Both the position numbers and the translations under genes were made by a program. The notes under the pieces were generated by a model. The model searched no databases, had not been told where the DNA came from, and was given only the letters and a program-made list of their open reading frames with translations. 64,000 nt of DNA from Anthracocystis setariae (taxonomy: Eukaryota; Basidiomycota; Ustilaginomycetes; Ustilaginales; Ustilaginaceae): NCBI GenBank assembly GCA_928724745.1, contig CAKMXJ010000003.1, positions 1,116,001 through 1,180,000 of the forward strand. Reading direction: 5' to 3'. This document shows positions 29,255 through 39,082 of the stretch, one piece after another (the stretch's first letter is position 1; every line of letters starts with the position of its first letter).

Positions 29255-32200
29255 TCAGGTTCGTGGAGCGCTGACAGCCTGAGGTGGGCCAGAAGCCGAA
29301 GCGATCTTGCCTACAACTGCCGAGGCGTCCCTTCTGACGTTGGCGCTGTTGCGAGATTGGCTGCGGTCATGCTCAACAGGTCGTGCAAATCCGCGCCAGT
29401 CGCCAGCCTTCTCAAGCTTGGCCTTTCCGTACAAGTTGTCCCAGTTCCAGTGATCATCGTCCTCGTCCATGTCCTCAGGCCGAGAACGCTTGTCCCGCGG
29501 CCTTGCTGCCGCAACAGGTGGAGATCGTGCGTCGATGCCCCACGCCGTCGCCTTTCTCGCAGACGGAGCCGCATTCGGATGCCTGTTTTCGACCAACGGC
29601 GCACCGTTGCTGGAAGGTGAGCACCGCTTCAAGGGTACGGCTGCCATCACGGGGAGTCGCGCCATGCGTTGCTCAAAGCTGTTGCGGCGCGAGGAAGATG
29701 CTGCATCCGAGGCCGCAAGCAGGGGCAGACCTGCTGGTTGGTGGTGCGTAGGCGGAGGTGGAGGCGACTCCAACTCGTCCTTCTCGCTGGAGGAGCTGCT
29801 GTTGTCGTAGCCGTGCGCTCGTCGAGATGCATGCTCAGCCGACTCCTCTTTGACTGAAGTGTGGCCGCGACTGGGAGCCCGGCCTTCCGAGATGGGACTG
29901 CCACGTGCAGAACCTGCCTGAGGAGACTCTCGCGAAGATCCGTGACCGTTGTGCAGCACGCTGGTGGGCTGTCCAGTAGCCTCGACATTCAGGCTGCTGT
30001 AGCGCGCAGAAGAGAGAAAGCTTTCAGCACGATTCAGCAATTCATCGATGCGTTTGCGCTCCTCGTCCATCCGCTTGCGCTCCACAAGCAGCTCATCTCT
30101 CAGCTTCTCGACATCAGTGAGCTTGGCAGGTCCGTTCGCCATCTGCACGACATGTCCATGCGCGTTGCCACCCACTGCAATCGGATGGTGATGGTGGTGG
30201 TGGTGCCCATGGTGGGCGGCATGTGTGGTATGTCCAGCATGATGGTGATGGTGGTGGTGGTGATGGTGATGCGGAAGCGTCGAACTGGTTCGAGCGCCTT
30301 CCGATGCACCAGCACGAGCGCCCTGGTCCAAGTTGATGTTGGCTGCTCGGGGGGATTCCTGGTGAGCGTCCAGACGACTGATCCTTTCCGACGATGGAGT
30401 ATCGATAGGCGAGCGGCGCGGTCGCACACCTGAACTGTGGGTTTCACTGTAGGCAGGCGAGGCGCTCGCCAAAGCATCTTGCTCCTCGTACACATCCCTG
30501 GATGCCAGAGGGACGAACTTGCGAGGCCGCTTCACCGCTCGGCTAGCATCGCCATGAGCCAAGTTTGCCGCATCTCTGGCAGAGTGCAGGTCGTGTTGCA
30601 TGGAGGCCGAAGTGACCAGATGGGCGTGGGCATGGCCGCGATCCTCTTCGTGCAAAGAGGCTCGCGACCTGACGCCGGCACCCACCTCCATCAAAAGCAT
30701 TGCAGCCTCGCGATCGCGTGCTTCACGCACGGCTTGCTCGGCTGCGGGGCTGGATTTCTTTGGCGCCCGTTTTGCATCCGCCGCAGGCTGTGTAGATTCG
30801 ACTCCTCGGCCAGCGGCAGGGGCGATGACTGGCTGGCCATTGGTGCTGATCTGAACCGGAACGACGTCGGCATGGTTGGCAGCCTGGGCAGCCGCGTTGG
30901 CTGGAATGCGCTTCCTGCGCTTGATCACAGTCTTTTTCATGCCAATGGGTCGATGGGTACCATGCAGCTTATGGTAGAGACCGCAGGCATTGCAGATGTT
31001 GTTGCCGTCCTCATCTCGCCTCCAGAGCGGAGTGGTGGTGGTTTGGCAATTTGTGCAGCGGAGGGCACCGACGGCGCTGTTCTTGTCATCGTCCTTCTTC
31101 TCTTCAGCCACAGGGGCGGCGCGCTCTGCACTGCTGTGCGGGGGAGACACTCGATCGGTTGGGCGTGGCTCTCGCTTGCTGACTTTGAGTGCATGCGACA
31201 GGTTGTTATTGTACGCTGGACAGCCGCTGCAGCTGGCTGTGCCACCCGTACCGTTGCAGAGGCCATCGCCGGGGCAAGAACCGGATTTGGGGTCATCGTC
31301 TCGCGAACAACTCGTTCCGGAAACCGGCTTGGCCTCGTGAGCAGGTGGGCTGGCCTCGACGCCGCCTGGACGGCTGGAGGCAGCGCGATGGGTGCTGTGG
31401 GACTTGATGTAGAGCCCGCACGCGTTGCAGATGGTGCTGCCGTCGGGCGCTCTTCGCCACAATGGGGTGGAGGTGACACCGCAATTGGAACACCTCATGC
31501 CTGGGTGCTGTGCGGACGGAGGCGAGCGGGACAGATCGTGGTCGCGCAATTCGCGGTTCATGTGTTGCGGACTGGCGTGGCGAGAAGACCGCGCTTGCGA
31601 TTGCGACCTCGCGTCTTCGCCTTGAGGAACAGGGCGTGCACCGTTGGCATGATAGGAAGCCTCGACATGCCTGCGAGAATCGTGATCGTAGCTTGGTCTG
31701 GGAGCGGGCGCAATGGCACGAGGATGGTCATCAGCGTGTCGCTGCATCTTGACACGATCTTCGGCCGAGTAGTCGTGACGGTAAGCCGGATGGTCCTGAC
31801 GCATGGTAGCCGGACTACCGATCGAAGGAGCTGGGCTCGAGTCGCGGAATGTGTTGCCCATACGGGAGCGAGACGACGATCGAGGCGAGGTGTTGGGTGT
31901 TCTGCGATGCGCAAAGGAGTCTGGGTGGTCTGTGTTGACCTCTTTGGACAAAGACGAGATGGGCGGAAGATGGATGCCGGCAGCTTCGCTCGGGTGTCGA
32001 AACGAAGATGGATGCAACAAGGGGCTGTTTGGTTGCGATCTGGAAGGACCAAGATGCGACCTTTCTGAGCTTTGCGATCGGTTTCGGAAAGCAGCAATGG
32101 GTGATTGGGATCGACCGGCGTGGAATGTGCGTGGGTCACGGAAGAGGCTGCGAGCTGTGCTTCTGGCGGGGAGCTGAGCTGCGGAAGAGATGTCGTGGTG

Positions 32201-32482
32201 AGAAGATGACGAAGGACGATCTGCTGCGTAGCTTGACGGAGACGAGGGTCTCGAGGAGCGCGGGAGGATAGGTGGGAGGGCTTCTGCCTCGTGGATGGAG
32301 CCGGCTCGTGAATGCTGAGAGAGTCGGTCGGGAGAACGATCTGCTGGTGCTATAGGACGAGCGGCGATGCGTTGTGGATGGGTCGTCGAAGAAGAAGAAG
32401 AAGAAGAAGAAGAAGGGGCGTGGTGATGAGACGAGGTTGGCGAGGTTGGGCGCGAAGCGATCTGGACGGGAGGCAGGGCCAT
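29255..32482 (-). CDS. urbs1: GATA-family iron regulator with two zinc fingers (Urbs1-like)
   Basis: 1075 residues from ATG at 32482 (MALPPVQIASRP); the open frame upstream of it lacks ATG. There are two GATA fingers: CSNCGVTSTPLWRR...CNACGLYIKSH (about 330-365) and CTNCQTTTTPLWRR...CNACGLYHKLH (about 474-509). Between them lies a Cys-rich segment with CPGDGLCNGTGG and CSGCPAYNN. Two fingers plus this Cys-rich spacer are the hallmark of fungal siderophore/iron repressors (Ustilago maydis Urbs1, SreA, Sre, Fep1). Family knowledge: when iron is plentiful they bind (G/T)GATAA-type sites and repress siderophore and iron-uptake genes. A His-rich tract (about 735-765) and an in-frame Ser tract from a GAA repeat near the N-terminus are extra. 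The upstream DNA holds several GATAA boxes. Confidence 0.92.
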   Translation of the reverse strand: MALPPVQIASRPTSPTSSHHHAPSSSSSSSSSTTHPQRIAARPIAPADRSPDRLSQHSRAGSIHEAEALPPILPRSSRPSSPSSYAADRPSSSSHHDISSAAQLPARSTARSLFRDPRTFHAGRSQSPIAAFRNRSQSSERSHLGPSRSQPNSPLLHPSSFRHPSEAAGIHLPPISSLSKEVNTDHPDSFAHRRTPNTSPRSSSRSRMGNTFRDSSPAPSIGSPATMRQDHPAYRHDYSAEDRVKMQRHADDHPRAIAPAPRPSYDHDSRRHVEASYHANGARPVPQGEDARSQSQARSSRHASPQHMNRELRDHDLSRSPPSAQHPGMRCSNCGVTSTPLWRRAPDGSTICNACGLYIKSHSTHRAASSRPGGVEASPPAHEAKPVSGTSCSRDDDPKSGSCPGDGLCNGTGGTASCSGCPAYNNNLSHALKVSKREPRPTDRVSPPHSSAERAAPVAEEKKDDDKNSAVGALRCTNCQTTTTPLWRRDEDGNNICNACGLYHKLHGTHRPIGMKKTVIKRRKRIPANAAAQAANHADVVPVQISTNGQPVIAPAAGRGVESTQPAADAKRAPKKSSPAAEQAVREARDREAAMLLMEVGAGVRSRASLHEEDRGHAHAHLVTSASMQHDLHSARDAANLAHGDASRAVKRPRKFVPLASRDVYEEQDALASASPAYSETHSSGVRPRRSPIDTPSSERISRLDAHQESPRAANINLDQGARAGASEGARTSSTLPHHHHHHHHHHHAGHTTHAAHHGHHHHHHHPIAVGGNAHGHVVQMANGPAKLTDVEKLRDELLVERKRMDEERKRIDELLNRAESFLSSARYSSLNVEATGQPTSVLHNGHGSSRESPQAGSARGSPISEGRAPSRGHTSVKEESAEHASRRAHGYDNSSSSSEKDELESPPPPPTHHQPAGLPLLAASDAASSSRRNSFEQRMARLPVMAAVPLKRCSPSSNGAPLVENRHPNAAPSARKATAWGIDARSPPVAAARPRDKRSRPEDMDEDDDHWNWDNLYGKAKLEKAGDWRGFARPVEHDRSQSRNSANVRRDASAVVGKIASASGPPQAVSAPRT
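32386..32414. repeat. GAA triplet repeat, coding polyserine in the urbs1-like protein
   Basis: About nine GAA/AAG units on the + strand are read on the - strand as TCT/TCC-type Ser codons close to the N-terminus of the GATA factor. Confidence 0.85.
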
Positions 32483-32763
32483 TGTGGTAAGGATTGCCAG
32501 CACACAAAAGGCTGAAGAATTTCTACTCGGCAGAAGGACAATACCGGAGTCAGAACGGTCGAGACAATGCTGAGCTGTGGGATGGCTGCGACTCGGCAAG
32601 TGGGGTACGGCAGAGCTCGTATGCAAGGTGATGAGGCTCACTCATCCAGAGTGACCAGGACGAGCGGAGCGATCGTATGGAGGCGGATCTGCAGATCTGC
32701 CTGAAGCGTAGCGGTGGAATGAATAATCTGTGAGGAGGTGCGTTCGGATTGGGGCCAAACAAT

Positions 32764-32787
32764 GCTGCTGCTGCTGCTGCTGCTGCT
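32764..32787. repeat. (GCT)8 microsatellite upstream of the urbs1-like gene
   Basis: Eight GCT units lie about 285-305 bp upstream of the urbs1-like ATG, likely in the leader or promoter. Confidence 0.9.
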
Positions 32788-32925
32788 CGACGAGTCTCGT
32801 TTTCGAGGATGCGGCGCCTAGCTTCAAAGATAAAAAGCTGGAAGCTAGAACCTCGTGCCGTAGTGCGATGTGCTAATGCGGCAGCTGACCCGAGTGGTAT
32901 GCAAGGAAGAGGAGCAGCGAGCCGT

Positions 32926-32949
32926 GGGGTGGGGGTTGGGGGTTGGGGG
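32926..32949 (+). other. Four-tract G-run (G-quadruplex motif)
   Basis: Four runs of 4-5 G separated by T, TT and TT on the + strand. This is the template strand for the urbs1-like gene, about 445-465 bp upstream of its ATG, directly beside an AGATAAG box. Confidence 0.85.
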
Positions 32950-33270
32950 AGAGAGATAAGGAACGGCGGGGGCTGCTAGAGATAAGGGATGAGGAAGGGG
33001 GAGGAAGATGGTGGATCTGAGATAGGAGAAAAACAGTTGCCAGAGATACAAGTCAGATGAAGCAGGAGGTTCGACTTGGCTTGGCTTGATTTGATTTGGA
33101 TCGAGGGTCAGCTGAGCAATCCAACGTGTGGGGGGGAATGAGCAGGCCAGAGAGAGAGGCGCTGACGAGATTGCATTGCTTTCTGTTTTACGGAAATCAG
33201 CGCGAACCGAGCAAGTCAGGCAGCCAGTCTAGAGCATAGGAGCGAGATACTGTACCAGATTAATTACTTT

Positions 33271-33304
33271 ACTGGACTGGACTGGACTGGACTGGACTGG
33301 ACTG
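33271..33304. repeat. (ACTGG)6 pentanucleotide repeat
   Basis: Six perfect ACTGG units plus ACTG, flanked on both sides by TACTGTAC elements (33248-33255 and 33311-33318). Confidence 0.95.
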
Positions 33305-35455
33305 TTACCCTACTGTACCAGCACTTTTAGCGCGATAGATAAGTTCCGCTTTTTTCCCCCTTTTTTTCCGTAATCTCTGTCTGCCGTTTTACGCCGCACA
33401 ATCTCAATCTTGGCGAGTTGCGATTACTGAATTGATAAAAAAAAAAAAAAAAAAAAAAGTGACGGCACGCATGTCATCTTGGTTTTTTTGGACAATCCAG
33501 CCGCGGCAACATTTTGAAATGCGGCTTTGCGCCACCGGTCTAAGCCAAGCGCTTGATGGCGCCTGAGCTAGCCACAGACAGACACAGGCGCAGACACATG
33601 CTCGATCGAGCTTTCGGTGCCATCAATAGACAGGACAGAAGCAAATTAAAACAAAAGCAACATGCGATTGCTCTAGCTTATGTTCTAGGTACAGTACAGT
33701 AGCAAGCTCTTGCGTATCGTTTTTTTCGATTCGAAGCCGCCGTCGTGTTGCTCTACAGATGCAGTTGGTTTCGGCTCAAAGAGGTCTGGTCTAGTGTTTT
33801 CTCCATGTGCTGAGGCCGCCGCTCCGAGTTCGTCTAACGCTGAGCCAATTGTTCATCAAACTGGAAACGGCGTCGAGGGCGAGCAGCCAAAATCTCAAGT
33901 CAAAAAACCCTTCCTCCACGCACAGCACGCTCGAAATCTCTCGTATCTGATTGGTGATTCGGCCACGTCTTTGTCCAATAAGATAGCGACTCGATGCCTT
34001 TCATCGCTCTTTGGCTGCCCGAAGAAATTCGGATCAAACGGAGTCTGGCGACTTTCCCGGCTATCAGTTTGAGCCTACGGTCCACCAGCCACGCTTCCAG
34101 AACCACACACCTCTTCCTACGTCGATAGCACTTATTGGATCTGGATCCATTGCCTTTCAAGTACAAGTACAAGGGCAGGCACGGCGGCATGGTTCTCATC
34201 TATTCGAATCCAATCTGGTGATTTGAACTTCGAACGAAGCTTTCGAATGGAGCGCTGCTATACCTGGCTCAACAACGGGCGTACTACAGTGCTTGTGCGT
34301 CACGAGACCAGTCTATGCTGCGCGCTGCCTTCATCTCGAGTTGCCTGCCGCGGACATACAAAGTGGTTTGTGGTGGCCGGCGATGCGTCTTCGGATCCAG
34401 CCTGCCCGTTCCAGTTTGACTTTGGCTAAGGAAACGGCTACTACTACTGTTCTGTACTTTTGCTGCATCGCCTACTTAAACGCAAGTCCATACACCGAGC
34501 CCGCACCGCCCGAAAAACGAGTCTGTGACGATTTGATGATTTTGAACCAAGATCGTTGATTTTGCAAAATCAACACCTACAGTGACTGTACTTCGGACGA
34601 TCACCAGCCGAGACCAATCACATTTCGCCGATTATTTTTCTCACCTCGCGCTTTTGGAACCACAAGCAGGAGCGGATCGCACTCTTCCGTTGTTATCGAA
34701 TCCTGCGTCAGCTCTCCAAAAATCCGCCTAGCAACTTTGAGTCCATCTTCTCTTGGTTGCGTGTTGGTCGCTCTATAGATCTAACAGTCTATGTCAATGC
34801 CCGTTGCCCCACTATCAACGTGGGGGCACGCAAGCGATTGTTTCCAGACTTCTTCAGGTCTTCATGATGATGATCATGGCTCCACTGCAAAGTGGTTGAA
34901 ATCGCTGCACAGTCGAAAGGAACCCACCGGCACGACCATAGATCTTGCGATACAGAGGCTCGATCGCATCTTTTTCCCCACGCCCATCGCCAATAATAGA
35001 TGTGTATTTCACGTCCACCTTAAATCAGCGCTTTTCCTATCCCCCCTTTTTTTTTTTTTTTTTTTTTTTTTCCCCGAATGAAGGATAAGCCGCAGGCATG
35101 CCCAAAGATATAGCATACTTACGATCAACTGTTCTTCATCGTTGTCAAGTGTCGACCTGTCAATCAGGCACAGGACTGCATTGGCATTCTGTCGGCACTC
35201 ATTCACCTCCCATCCCACTTGAAACACTTCACAGACGACTTAGACCGTACTGCTTGTTCGGCCTGTTACAGTGGCTTCGTTACAATCCATCGACACAAAC
35301 TGTGCCTCCATCCCATCTCATCTATTCCATCAGACAGACCTCTCCGCATGCCATGGTTGTTCAGAAACAAGATACTATTACGGACTCATCATTCAAATCT
35401 GATTAGCTTTCTACATTGTTTTTGTGTTTTTTTTTGCGCTTCTGTTCGGCTTCGT

Positions 35456-38400
35456 TTAGTGCTCGATCTCGCAAAGAAGATCGCCCGCCGAGACCGAGTC
35501 GTTCTGCTCGACGAGAACCTTCTTGACATGCCCACCGACGGGGGCCGAAACAACCGTCTCCATCTTCATGGCGCTCATGACAAACAGCGGGTCGCCCGCC
35601 TTGACCGCATGGCCCTCCTTGGCACGGATCTCAACAACGACACCGGCCAACGGCGAGCCAACACTGCCAGGGTCCGAAGTGGCCTTGGGGCGCGTCACGG
35701 TCTCCACAGCGGCGCTGCGATCCTCGATGGTGAGCGCACGCGGCTCGGCGTTGAGCTCGAAGAACACCTCTCGCGTACCGTTGCTGGTGTTGAGCGCACC
35801 GACGGCGAGCAGCTTGACGATCAGAAGCTTTCCGCGGTCGATGTAAGCGTGGAGCTCCTCTCCTGGATGAGCCTTGCCGAGGAAGTAGCGCGTAGGCAGG
35901 TTGCTCAGGTCACCGTACAGCTCAAGGAAGCCTTGGAACTCCTCAAAGACCTTGGGGTACATGACGTAGCTGATGGCGTCGGTGGCGCTCATCGAACGGC
36001 CGTACTTGGCGGTAAGATCCTTCTTGACCTGAGCAAAGTCGATGGGTTCCATGCTAGCGCCCGGTCGGCCATCGATGCGCTTCTTGTCCCGAATGATGTT
36101 GCTTCGCAGCGGCTCGGGGAAACCGCCGGGAGGAGTACCAAGGTAGCCCTGGAAGTACTCGATCACGGAGCTGGGGAAGTCGAGCTTGTCGGCGCGTTCT
36201 TCGACATCCTTGGCTGTGAGCTTGTTGGCGACCATGAACTGGGCAAAGTCACCGACAACCTTGGACGACGGAGTGACTTTGACGATATCACCGCAGAGCT
36301 TGTTGGCCTGAATGTAGGCATTCTTGATCTCCTTCCACTGGGTTCCAAGACCGAGCTGCTGCGACTGGAACATGAGGTTGGTGTACTGGCCACCGGGCAT
36401 CTCGTGGTCGAAGACCGACGAGTCCGAAGCCTTGACGTTGGCCTCGAAGCACTGGTAGAGCTGGCGAACCTGGCTCCAGTACAGGTTGAGGTTTTGAATG
36501 TCCTCGTGGCGGATACCTGCACCGAGGCCAGTCTGCTCGAGGGCACTGACCAGGGCACCCATCGAGGGCTGCGAGGTGAGACCACTCATGCTGTCGATGG
36601 CGACATCGACCACATCGGCGCCGGCCTCGGCACAGGCGAGCATACTCGACAGCGCGATACCGGCCGTGTCGTGCGAGTGGACGTGGATGGGAAGGTCGGG
36701 GTACCTCTTCCTGATGGCACCGACAAGCATGCGAGCAGCGGTGGGCTTGAGGAGACCGGCCATGTCCTTGATACCGAGGATGTGGATACCCGTCTTGACG
36801 AGCTCGTCGGTGAGGTTGAGGTAGTACTCAAGCGTGTACTTGGGGTGCTTGCTGGGGTTGGCAACGTCACCCGTGTAGCAGATGGTACCTTCGGCCACAC
36901 CGCCGGCCTTCTTGGCGGCATCGATACCAAGCTTGAGCGAGTCGAGCGAGTTGAGCGAATCGAAGACACGGAAGATGTCGAGACCACATTCGACGGCCTT
37001 CTTGCTGAACTCGTAGATGGCGTTGTCGGGATAAGCCGTGTAACCGACAGCGTTGGCACCACGTACAAGGGCCTGGAGAGGAATGTTGGGCACCAGCTTT
37101 CGGATCTTGCGCAGACGCTCCCAAGGGTCCTCGTAGAGGAATCGCATGGCGACGTCGAATGTGGCACCACCCCAGCACTCGAGCGAGAACGCGTTCTTGA
37201 GCACGTAGCTGGTCTCCTTGGCGATGTTGACCATGTCGATGGTTCGCAAACGTGTAGCGAACAGGCTCTGGTGGGCATCTCGCCAGGTGGTATCCATGAT
37301 GAGTGTGCCCTTGTAGGCGCGGACCGCCTTGGCGAAAGCTTCGGGGCCTTCGTTGACGATGATGTTTCTCCAACCCTCAGTGCAGGGCTTGGTGACATCG
37401 AGCGGCTTGGAGGGGTCCTTGGGGTCGGTAAAGGTGGGAATCACGATCTCCTCCTTGAGACCGGGCTCACCGACCTGACCGGCGATGGAGCTGCCGTTGA
37501 CAGCAACGTCTCCGAGATAAGCCAACAGCTTCTGAGCACGATTCTTGGTCTGAACAAGATTGAAGAGCTCTGGGGTGTCGTCAATCATGGTAGTCCAAGT
37601 GCTGGCCGTGGTGAAAGCCTCGTGAGTCAGCAGTCGGAACAAGAAGGGAATGTTGGTCTTAACACCTCGAATACGGAATTCGACCAACGATCGCAACATC
37701 TTCCTTCGAGCGACCTCATAGGTGGCACCACGGCAAGAGACCTTGACAAGCAGCGAGTCATAGTGCGGCGTGATCTGGGCACCTGCGAAGCCGGAACCCG
37801 CATCGAGGCGGACGCCGTTACCGCCGGCTGAACGGTACACCTCGATCCTGCCGGTGTCAGGCTGGAAGTTTGCGGCGGGGTCTTCGGTGGTGATACGGCA
37901 CTGGATAGCCGAGCCACGCTTCTGGATGGTCTCCTGGCTGAGACCGAGATCAGCCAAAGTAGCGCCAGCAGCGATCTGGATCTGAGCGCCGACGATGTCG
38001 ATACCGGTGATCTCTTCGGTAATGGTGTGCTCGACCTGGAGACGGGGGTTGATCTCGATAAAGTAGTAGCGGTTCTGCTGGTCGACGAGGAACTCGGCGG
38101 TTCCGGCGTTACGGTAGTTGGCGGTCTTGGCAAGACGCACCGCATCATTGAGAATGGCCTGACGGACATCATCGCGAAGGTTCGGAGCGGGAGCCACCTC
38201 TACGACCTTCTGATGACGGCGCTGAACGGAGCAATCACGCTCAAAGAGGTGGACCACATTGCCTTCACCATCGGCAAGAAGCTGGACTTCGATGTGGCGG
38301 GGTCGGTCAAGGAAGCGCTCGATGAAGACGGTCGGGTCACCAAAGGCGGATCGTGCCTCTGAAACTGCACGCTCGAACGACTCCTTGAACTCCTCCATCT

Positions 38401-39082
38401 TACGGACAACACGCATACCACGTCCGCCACCACCCATGGCAGCTTTGATGATCACGGGGAATCCGACCTCCTCGACAAACGGCTTGGCCTCCTCGTAGCT
38501 GGCAATGGGACCAGGAGTACCGGGCACGATGGGAACGTTGGCCTTGCGAGCGAGGTCTCGGGCTTTCGTCTTGTCACCCAAACCGTCGATGGTCTCTGGA
38601 CGAGGACCGATGAAGGCGATTCCGGCCTCCTCTACCTTCTTGGCAAAGTGAGGGTTCTCCGAGAGGAAACCGTAACCGGGGTGAATCATATCGACCTTGT
38701 GCTCAAGAGCGATTCGGATGATGTCATCAATGGCCAGGTAGGCAGACACCGGGCTGAGACCGGCACCAACCTGATACGCCTCATCGGCTTTGTATCGGTG
38801 GGCGCTCATCCTGTCTTCGAAACTGTAGAGCGCGACGGTGGTCATGGCGAGCTCGTGAGCGGTTCGGAAGATACGAATGGCGATTTCACCACGGTTGGCA
38901 ACCATGAGCTTCTTCAATGGACCAGTAGCCTCGCCGGACATGCTGTTACGGATACGCTGAATGGTGGGGAAGAGGTGGCCAGTCCTCTCGCCAGGGGTGC
39001 CTGGCTGACTTTCGAACGTGTCGACAAAGGTGCTCTTGGGAGCTCCCGCCGGGGCCTGCGCTGTTTCGGGCTGAACAGACAT
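35456..39082 (-). CDS. PYC: Pyruvate carboxylase
   Basis: 1208 residues, the length of the single-chain alpha4 enzyme, starting at ATG 39082. It makes oxaloacetate from pyruvate, bicarbonate and ATP to refill the TCA cycle and feed gluconeogenesis; in most fungi it is cytosolic, and no clear presequence is seen here. Domains in order: biotin carboxylase with KKLMVANRGEIAIRIFR (about 58-75), the ATP-grasp glycine loop AMGGGGRGMRVV and the catalytic block EINPRLQVEHTITEEITG; carboxyltransferase with DTTWRDAHQSLFATRLRT and metal-site HVHSHDTAG; and the biotinyl domain with AMKM, whose Lys (about residue 1170) carries biotin. Codon bias is strong. A long antisense frame over it is a composition artefact. 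Confidence 0.98.
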   Translation of the reverse strand: MSVQPETAQAPAGAPKSTFVDTFESQPGTPGERTGHLFPTIQRIRNSMSGEATGPLKKLMVANRGEIAIRIFRTAHELAMTTVALYSFEDRMSAHRYKADEAYQVGAGLSPVSAYLAIDDIIRIALEHKVDMIHPGYGFLSENPHFAKKVEEAGIAFIGPRPETIDGLGDKTKARDLARKANVPIVPGTPGPIASYEEAKPFVEEVGFPVIIKAAMGGGGRGMRVVRKMEEFKESFERAVSEARSAFGDPTVFIERFLDRPRHIEVQLLADGEGNVVHLFERDCSVQRRHQKVVEVAPAPNLRDDVRQAILNDAVRLAKTANYRNAGTAEFLVDQQNRYYFIEINPRLQVEHTITEEITGIDIVGAQIQIAAGATLADLGLSQETIQKRGSAIQCRITTEDPAANFQPDTGRIEVYRSAGGNGVRLDAGSGFAGAQITPHYDSLLVKVSCRGATYEVARRKMLRSLVEFRIRGVKTNIPFLFRLLTHEAFTTASTWTTMIDDTPELFNLVQTKNRAQKLLAYLGDVAVNGSSIAGQVGEPGLKEEIVIPTFTDPKDPSKPLDVTKPCTEGWRNIIVNEGPEAFAKAVRAYKGTLIMDTTWRDAHQSLFATRLRTIDMVNIAKETSYVLKNAFSLECWGGATFDVAMRFLYEDPWERLRKIRKLVPNIPLQALVRGANAVGYTAYPDNAIYEFSKKAVECGLDIFRVFDSLNSLDSLKLGIDAAKKAGGVAEGTICYTGDVANPSKHPKYTLEYYLNLTDELVKTGIHILGIKDMAGLLKPTAARMLVGAIRKRYPDLPIHVHSHDTAGIALSSMLACAEAGADVVDVAIDSMSGLTSQPSMGALVSALEQTGLGAGIRHEDIQNLNLYWSQVRQLYQCFEANVKASDSSVFDHEMPGGQYTNLMFQSQQLGLGTQWKEIKNAYIQANKLCGDIVKVTPSSKVVGDFAQFMVANKLTAKDVEERADKLDFPSSVIEYFQGYLGTPPGGFPEPLRSNIIRDKKRIDGRPGASMEPIDFAQVKKDLTAKYGRSMSATDAISYVMYPKVFEEFQGFLELYGDLSNLPTRYFLGKAHPGEELHAYIDRGKLLIVKLLAVGALNTSNGTREVFFELNAEPRALTIEDRSAAVETVTRPKATSDPGSVGSPLAGVVVEIRAKEGHAVKAGDPLFVMSAMKMETVVSAPVGGHVKKVLVEQNDSVSAGDLLCEIEH

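Larger units (their letters stand above)
32483..35455. promoter_or_regulatory. 3.0-kb upstream region of the urbs1-like gene, up to the pyruvate carboxylase stop
   Basis: No gene I can support. The urbs1-proximal 1 kb holds a (GCT)8 repeat, a strong G-quadruplex motif at 32926-32949, AGATAA(G) at 32828-32833, 32954-32960, 32980-32986 and 33337-33343, TGATAA at 33433-33438, an (ACTGG)6 repeat at 33271-33304, TACTGTAC at 33248-33255 and 33311-33318, and an A22 run at 33437-33458. Further out there are GTACAGTACAGTA at 33689-33701, TACAGTGACTGTA at 34579-34591 and a T25 run at 35047-35071. The part nearest 35455 is 3' flank of pyruvate carboxylase. Confidence 0.6.

Noticed and set aside
35219..37831. 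An 870-codon frame antisense to pyruvate carboxylase
   Set aside because: Same composition effect; its residues are the reverse image of a certain gene and match no family.
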